Origin: Persephonella sp964519345
GTDB taxonomy: Bacteria > Aquificota > Aquificia > Aquificales > Hydrogenothermaceae
NCBI GenBank assembly: GCA_964519345.1
Contig: CAZFKX010000003.1
Coordinates: 29,121 to 93,120 of the forward strand
Direction: 5' to 3'
DNA: 64,000 nt
The first letter of the stretch is position 1. Every line of letters starts with the position of its first letter. The notes under the pieces were generated by a model, which was not told where the DNA came from, searched no databases, and worked only from the letters and a program-made list of their open reading frames with translations. This document shows, piece after piece, positions 59,915 through 64,000 of this stretch. The translations under genes were made by a program, and so were the position numbers.

Positions 59915-61900
59915 AAATGCTCCTATAAAAGATCGTAGTTTTTCAATCTTGTCTCTAATCTCTGCTGCTTTTTCAAACTCCCATTTTTCAGCATACTCCC
60001 ACATCTCTTTTTCAAGTTTTTCAATCTGTTTTATAAGGTCTTCTTCTGTTTCAACATCATCAGGAAGGTTTTCATACATCTCATAAATGCCTATTTCCTC
60101 AAGGGATATTAGATCTTTTATTTCTTTAAAGACTGTTTCAGGAATTATCCCAAATTTTTCATTGTAATCTTTCTGTATCTTTCTTCTTCTTTCCGTTTCA
60201 TCTATAGCTTTCTCCATTGCTGGAGTTATTTTGTCTGCGTAGAGTATAGCTTTTCCGTTTACATTTCTTGCAGCTCTTCCTATTATCTGTATTAGAGCTG
60301 TTGCCGATCTTAAAAACCCCTGTTTATCAGCGTCAAGAACAGCTACAAGAGATACTTCAGGCATATCAATACCTTCTCTTAATAGATTTACACCTACTAT
60401 TACGTCGTACTTTCCTTCCCTTAACTCTTTTATTATTTTTACCCTTTCAATAGTATCTATCTCTGAGTGTAGGTATATAGCTTTTATATCCCTTTCCTCA
60501 AGATAATCTGAAAGATTTTCAGCCATTTTTTTTGTAAGTGTTATAACTACTGCTCTTTCACCCCTCTTTTTTATTTTCCATATCTCTGATATGAGATCAT
60601 CTATCTGTCCTTCTGTAGGTTTAACAATAACTTCTGGATCTAATAGTCCTGTAGGTCTTATTATCTGCTCAACTATAATTCCCTTTGATCTTTTTATCTC
60701 CCAGTCTGCAGGAGTTGCGGATACGTATATAGCTCTCTGTATTTTTTCAACAAATTCCTCAAATTTTAATGGTCTATTGTCGTAAGCCGATTTTAATCTC
60801 CAGCCGTACTTAACAAGGTTTTCTTTTCTTCTCCTGTCGCCATTGTACATAGCCCGAACCTGTGGGATCGTTACATGGGATTCGTCAACTATAAGAAGAA
60901 AATCATCTGGGAAATAATCCATTAACGTATAAGGAGGTTCGCCAGGATTTCTTCCATCAAAATATCTTGAGTAATTTTCAATGCCTTTGCAAGTTCCAAG
61001 TTCAAGCATCATCTCAATATCGTGATTTGTTCTCTGCCATAATCTGTTTGCTTCAATTTCTTTTCCCTGTTTTCTGAATTCCTCAACCTCTTTTTCAAGA
61101 TCTGATCTTATCTGTTTTACAGCCTCAATCATATCAGGTCTCGGAATTACATAATGACTTGCAGGAAATATAACTGTAGTATTCAAGTTTCTTTTTGTAT
61201 CTCTGTTGAATATATCTATTTCTTTAATACTTTCTATCTCATCTCCAAAAAATTCAACTCGGAGTATTATATCTTCAGAATGAGAAGGAAGAATCTCAAC
61301 GGTATCACCCTTGACTCTGAAGGTTCCTCTTTTAAAAGAATAATCATCCCTTATATACTGCAGTTCAACAAGCCTTTTAAGAAGCTTTTGTCTTTCTAAT
61401 TCCTGTCCTACGTAAAGATGAAGCCTGAGTTTTTCATAAAATTCAGGTGTACCAAGACCATATATACAGGAAACAGAAGCAACAACAATAGTATCGGGTC
61501 TTTCTATAAGACTTTTTGTTGCCGAATGTCTTAGCCGATCAATAGCGTCGTTTATTGAAGAATCTTTTTCTATATATAAATCCTTCTCTGGTACATAAGC
61601 TTCAGGCTGATAATAATCGTAGTATGATACAAAATATTCAACAGCATTTTCTGGAAAAAGTTCCTTTAACTCTCTGTAAAGTTGTGCTGCTAAGGTTTTG
61701 TTGTGCGTAAGAACAAGAGTTGGTTTACCGTATTTTTCTATCACATTACTTATAGTAAATGTTTTTCCCGTTCCTGTTGCTCCAAGTAGAACCTGTTCTT
61801 TTATACCATTTTTTAGATTGTCAAAGAGTTCTTTTATTGCTTTTGGCTGATCTCCGGCAGGTGGAAATGGCATATTTATCTTAAATGGTGTCTTTCCCAT
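59912..61900 (-). CDS. uvrB: UvrB, excision-repair helicase subunit
   Basis: UvrB verifies DNA damage and recruits UvrC. The 662 residues include Walker A 'LLGATGTGKTFTISNVI', the beta-hairpin region 'YFVSYYDYYQPEAYVPEKDL', the DEAH-like 'LLIVDESHVTIPQV', helicase motifs V-VI ('GVNLLREGIDMPEVSLVAVL', 'QIIGRAARN') and a C-terminal UVR domain ('EKWEFEKAAEIRDKIEKL'). Length is normal for the family. GGGAG precedes the ATG. Confidence 0.98.
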   Translation of the reverse strand: MGKTPFKINMPFPPAGDQPKAIKELFDNLKNGIKEQVLLGATGTGKTFTISNVIEKYGKPTLVLTHNKTLAAQLYRELKELFPENAVEYFVSYYDYYQPEAYVPEKDLYIEKDSSINDAIDRLRHSATKSLIERPDTIVVASVSCIYGLGTPEFYEKLRLHLYVGQELERQKLLKRLVELQYIRDDYSFKRGTFRVKGDTVEILPSHSEDIILRVEFFGDEIESIKEIDIFNRDTKRNLNTTVIFPASHYVIPRPDMIEAVKQIRSDLEKEVEEFRKQGKEIEANRLWQRTNHDIEMMLELGTCKGIENYSRYFDGRNPGEPPYTLMDYFPDDFLLIVDESHVTIPQVRAMYNGDRRRKENLVKYGWRLKSAYDNRPLKFEEFVEKIQRAIYVSATPADWEIKRSKGIIVEQIIRPTGLLDPEVIVKPTEGQIDDLISEIWKIKKRGERAVVITLTKKMAENLSDYLEERDIKAIYLHSEIDTIERVKIIKELREGKYDVIVGVNLLREGIDMPEVSLVAVLDADKQGFLRSATALIQIIGRAARNVNGKAILYADKITPAMEKAIDETERRRKIQKDYNEKFGIIPETVFKEIKDLISLEEIGIYEMYENLPDDVETEEDLIKQIEKLEKEMWEYAEKWEFEKAAEIRDKIEKLRSFIGAF

Positions 61901-61972
61901 CTTTCTCCCTTTTTTTATAGTTTGTAAATAAAATAATATATACAGAAATTTTATATTAAAAAGAGGATACCC

Positions 61973-62596
61973 ATGTCGGATATATTGAATAAAGAGATAT
62001 TAGATTATCTGTACAAACTTTTCACTATTGAGGATGATATTTTAACTGAAATGGAGATATATGGAAGGAAAAAAGATTTTCCTATTATTGATAAATATTC
62101 AGGTAAACTGCTGCATGTTTTAACACAGATAAAAAATCCTGAGCTTATTGTTGAGCTTGGTTCTGGATTTGGGTATTCAGCATACTTTTTTGCAAAAGGG
62201 CTTAAAAGAGGAAGAGTTGTTCTTATTGATTATCAAGAAAAAAATATTGAAATGGCCAGATATTTTTTCAGAAAAGGAAATATTCTGGAAAAGGCGGAGT
62301 TTAGAGTAGGAGATGCCTTAAAAGTTGCAACTGAATATGAAAATATAGATATCCTATTTCTTGATCTTGAAAAGGTTAGATATCTGGAAGCCATTAGATC
62401 TCTTGAAAGAAATCTTTCTGAAGATGCTCTCATTATAGCTGATAATGTTCTATGGCATGGGAATATTCTTTCAAAATCGGACAGAAAGGCAGAAAAGCTA
62501 AGGACATTTAACAGATTTATGTCTGAAAAATACGTATCAGTTATAATTCCAGTAGGTGATGGTCTTTTGATCTCAGTGAGGAATTGCTCTATTTAG
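61973..62596 (+). CDS. O-methyltransferase, TrmR-like
   Basis: A class I SAM-dependent methyltransferase (family 3) of 207 residues. It has 'IVELGSGFGYSAYFFAKGL' (SAM motif), 'VVLIDYQEKNIEMARYF', 'DILFLDLEKVRYLEAI' and the metal-binding 'LIIADNVLWHGNI'. It resembles TrmR, which methylates 5-hydroxyuridine in the tRNA wobble position; the small-molecule O-methyltransferases are the alternative. GAGGAT precedes the ATG. Confidence 0.85.
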   Translation: MSDILNKEILDYLYKLFTIEDDILTEMEIYGRKKDFPIIDKYSGKLLHVLTQIKNPELIVELGSGFGYSAYFFAKGLKRGRVVLIDYQEKNIEMARYFFRKGNILEKAEFRVGDALKVATEYENIDILFLDLEKVRYLEAIRSLERNLSEDALIIADNVLWHGNILSKSDRKAEKLRTFNRFMSEKYVSVIIPVGDGLLISVRNCSI

Positions 62597-62606
62597 GACA
62601 TCTTTG

Positions 62607-62622
62607 TTCCGTTTAGAACAGT
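62607..62622. repeat. Short inverted repeat TGTTC-N6-GAACA
   Basis: TGTTCCGTTTAGAACA lies in the 135-bp gap after the methyltransferase gene. It could be a weak RNA hairpin or a protein site; there is no further support. The rest of this gap is AT-rich and shows nothing else clear. Confidence 0.25.
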
Positions 62623-62731
62623 TGTAAAACTTTAGTTTTTGTAATTCGTTCTTAATAAATAATTTTTCTTGATCTAAATCATTGGCATTTTTACTGCTTA
62701 GTATAAATATAAATTGTAGATCCTGCTGCTG

Positions 62732-63634
62732 CTAACCCATCTTATTGGGAGGGGCTACCTCCCTTTTTTTTATTAATCTATCGAGTCTGAATCCTCTTTT
62801 TATAATAGATATTAATTTCCTCTCGTCCATAACAATTGATGGTTTCTTGATGAGAGCTTCTAATATGAGCTTCCAGCCGGTTTTTAGATCTCCAAATCTT
62901 AGACATGTTTCACCTACTGAGAGTAAAAATAAATGGTAGTATCTTTTAGGGACAAAGGATTTATAGTTTTTAAAGACTTCCAATGTCGATCTCCAGAAGA
63001 CTGGATTTCTGCTTGTTCTTTCGCTATGTTCTCTCATATATACCTTATTATTATCAATTACCTTTATTTTTAAACCTTTCTTATATGATCTTAAAAATAA
63101 CTCCCAATCCTCTCTTGGAATATACCCATCTTCATACTTTAAGAATTTTTCTTTTTTAACAGCTGTTGCTGTAGGATATCCTATCATTGAGGAAAAGAGG
63201 ATCTCTTCAATGGATTCAGGTAATTTTTTTTGGGAAACTCTTATTATCTTACCCTTTTCATCAATAAATGTTCTGGGAAAAGAGTAAACAATATCGTAAC
63301 TGTCAAAGTATTTCATACTTTCTTCAATATAATTTTTTTCCCAAATGTCATCATAGTCAAGAAAAAATATATATGAACCTTTAGCTTTTGATACTCCAAA
63401 ATTTCTGCTGTAAGCTCTTTCCATATTTTTTTTGTTCTTGTAGTAATATATCCTTTTATTTAGAAGATATTTAAAATTGTTGAGTACAACTTCTTGTGTT
63501 CTATCAGTGGAGGCATCATCAACTACAATTATTTCTATGTCCTTGTAACTTTGATTTATAGCTGAATCTAAGGCTGCCTTTATAAATTTTTCGCCGTTAT
63601 AAACAGGGATTATTACTGATACTTTTTTTTCCAA
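62732..63634 (-). CDS. Family 2 glycosyltransferase
   Basis: A GT-A fold glycosyltransferase of 300 residues. It has 'KVSVIIPVYNGEKFIKAALD', 'DIEIIVVDDASTDRTQEV', the metal-binding 'FLDYDDIW' and 'IPREDWELFLRSYKKG'. It transfers a sugar to a lipid or polysaccharide acceptor, probably for surface glycans; the exact sugar is unknown. The start codon is TTG at 63634 with GGGGAG upstream. It follows another glycosyltransferase by 1 bp. Confidence 0.9.
   Translation of the reverse strand: MEKKVSVIIPVYNGEKFIKAALDSAINQSYKDIEIIVVDDASTDRTQEVVLNNFKYLLNKRIYYYKNKKNMERAYSRNFGVSKAKGSYIFFLDYDDIWEKNYIEESMKYFDSYDIVYSFPRTFIDEKGKIIRVSQKKLPESIEEILFSSMIGYPTATAVKKEKFLKYEDGYIPREDWELFLRSYKKGLKIKVIDNNKVYMREHSERTSRNPVFWRSTLEVFKNYKSFVPKRYYHLFLLSVGETCLRFGDLKTGWKLILEALIKKPSIVMDERKLISIIKRGFRLDRLIKKREVAPPNKMG
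62747..62771 (+). terminator. Terminator for the methyltransferase gene, inside the convergent glycosyltransferase 3' end
   Basis: Stem GGGAGG/CCTCCC with a 5-base loop is followed directly by a run of nine T on the plus strand. On the other strand these bases code for the last residues of the glycosyltransferase (around 'VAPPNKMG'). Confidence 0.8.
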
Positions 63635-63635
63635 A

Positions 63636-64000
63636 TCATTTCTCCCCGATCTTTTTTTCCCACAGAAAGATATACTTCAAAAATGTATAAAAAGTTGTAC
63701 TAACCGCTACTATAAAACCTCTAATTCCATCAAGAAATCCTTTTTTCAAAAGGAATTCTTTTAAAAATGCCGAGATAGGATTGATTACTAAATTTATAAA
63801 ATTAAATTTTTTTCCTCTTCTATACATGTCCTCAGCAGAAAGTTTAGAGTAGTTTACTACTTTCATAAAATGATCGTAAATGTCCCTATACGAATAATGT
63901 AGGAGATCTCCATTTATTTTTGAGGTTTTACCATTAATGACAAGATACTCATGTACATTTCCCCCTTCCCATCTTGGATTTGAAGATCTTTTTACAAGTC
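63636..64000 (-). CDS. WaaE-type glycosyltransferase, C-terminal part (5' end outside window)
   Basis: The frame stays open to the window edge, so the ATG at 63866 is internal. Upstream codons give 'NPRWEGGNVHEYLVINGK' and 'NGDLLHYSYRDIYDHFMKVV', followed by 'FLKEFLLKKGFLDGIRGFIV' and 'FYTFLKYIFLWEKK'. This C-terminal pattern is that of the WaaE/KdtX family of family 2 glycosyltransferases, involved in lipopolysaccharide core synthesis. Confidence 0.85.
   Translation of the reverse strand, partial: LVKRSSNPRWEGGNVHEYLVINGKTSKINGDLLHYSYRDIYDHFMKVVNYSKLSAEDMYRRGKKFNFINLVINPISAFLKEFLLKKGFLDGIRGFIVAVSTTFYTFLKYIFLWEKKIGEK

Noticed and set aside
1..64000. CRISPR array or long tandem DNA repeats
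   Set aside because: No regularly spaced direct repeats were seen; the only in-frame repeat is in the fliN tail.

Overview
The window comes from an AT-rich, motile, hydrogen-metabolising thermophile-like bacterium. The gene set (a very large gene-packed flagellar/chemotaxis cluster, hypF, CheV and CheZ, many TTG starts, IS200/IS605 remnants) best suggests the Aquificota, probably the Hydrogenothermaceae (Persephonella/Sulfurihydrogenibium type). That placement is inferred from gene content and composition, not from a database search.

Layout. Bases 1-3.7 kb (+): the end of a MoxR ATPase, its DUF58 partner, and the [NiFe]-hydrogenase maturation factor hypF. Bases 3.7-40.9 kb (-): one co-directional block of about 40 genes with gaps of at most about 65 bp. 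In transcription order it runs cheR-cheB-cheZ-cheA-cheW-cheV-cheY, two methyl-accepting proteins, a PilZ protein, fliG-fliM-fliN-flgF-flgG-flgA-flgH-flgI-flgJ-flhA-flhF-flhG-fliA-fliK, a TPR protein, flgB-flgC-fliE-fliF-fliH-fliI-flgD-flgE-fliL, a second SpoA protein, fliO-fliP-fliQ-fliR-flhB and a small unknown gene. It ends at a terminator embedded in the hypF coding sequence. Flagellin, fliD, flgK/flgL, motAB and flgM are not in the window.

Bases 41-48 kb: a flgN-like gene, an ArsB/NhaD-type antiporter with a Usp protein, htpX, a PAS/GGDEF diguanylate cyclase and dnaK. Bases 48-53 kb (+): an unknown protein coupled to a SNF2-type helicase, a PAS protein with a degenerate MCP signalling tip, cutA and a slipin. 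Bases 53.1-53.8 kb: abutting remnants of two transposases beside a CAU-anticodon tRNA. Bases 54-64 kb: a DapC-like aminotransferase, a P-loop kinase and SDR pair, an envelope-type operon (prohibitin-like, OsmC, three small membrane proteins, YihY), two tiny convergent genes, uvrB, a TrmR-like methyltransferase and two glycosyltransferases.

How it works together. The window encodes nearly a whole flagellar export apparatus, basal body, hook and chemotaxis pathway. It also carries three regulators of it (FliA sigma-28, FlhF, FlhG) and c-di-GMP inputs (GGDEF enzyme, PilZ protein). Three sigma-28-like promoters were found by eye. They lie before cheR, before the usp-antiporter pair, and before an unannotated 51-codon membrane-protein gene downstream of uvrB. 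The most interesting items are that sigma-28-driven micro-gene, the TPR periplasmic protein inside the flagellar operon, a FliN with three copies of its N-terminal motif, and a CZB/degenerate-CZB receptor pair.
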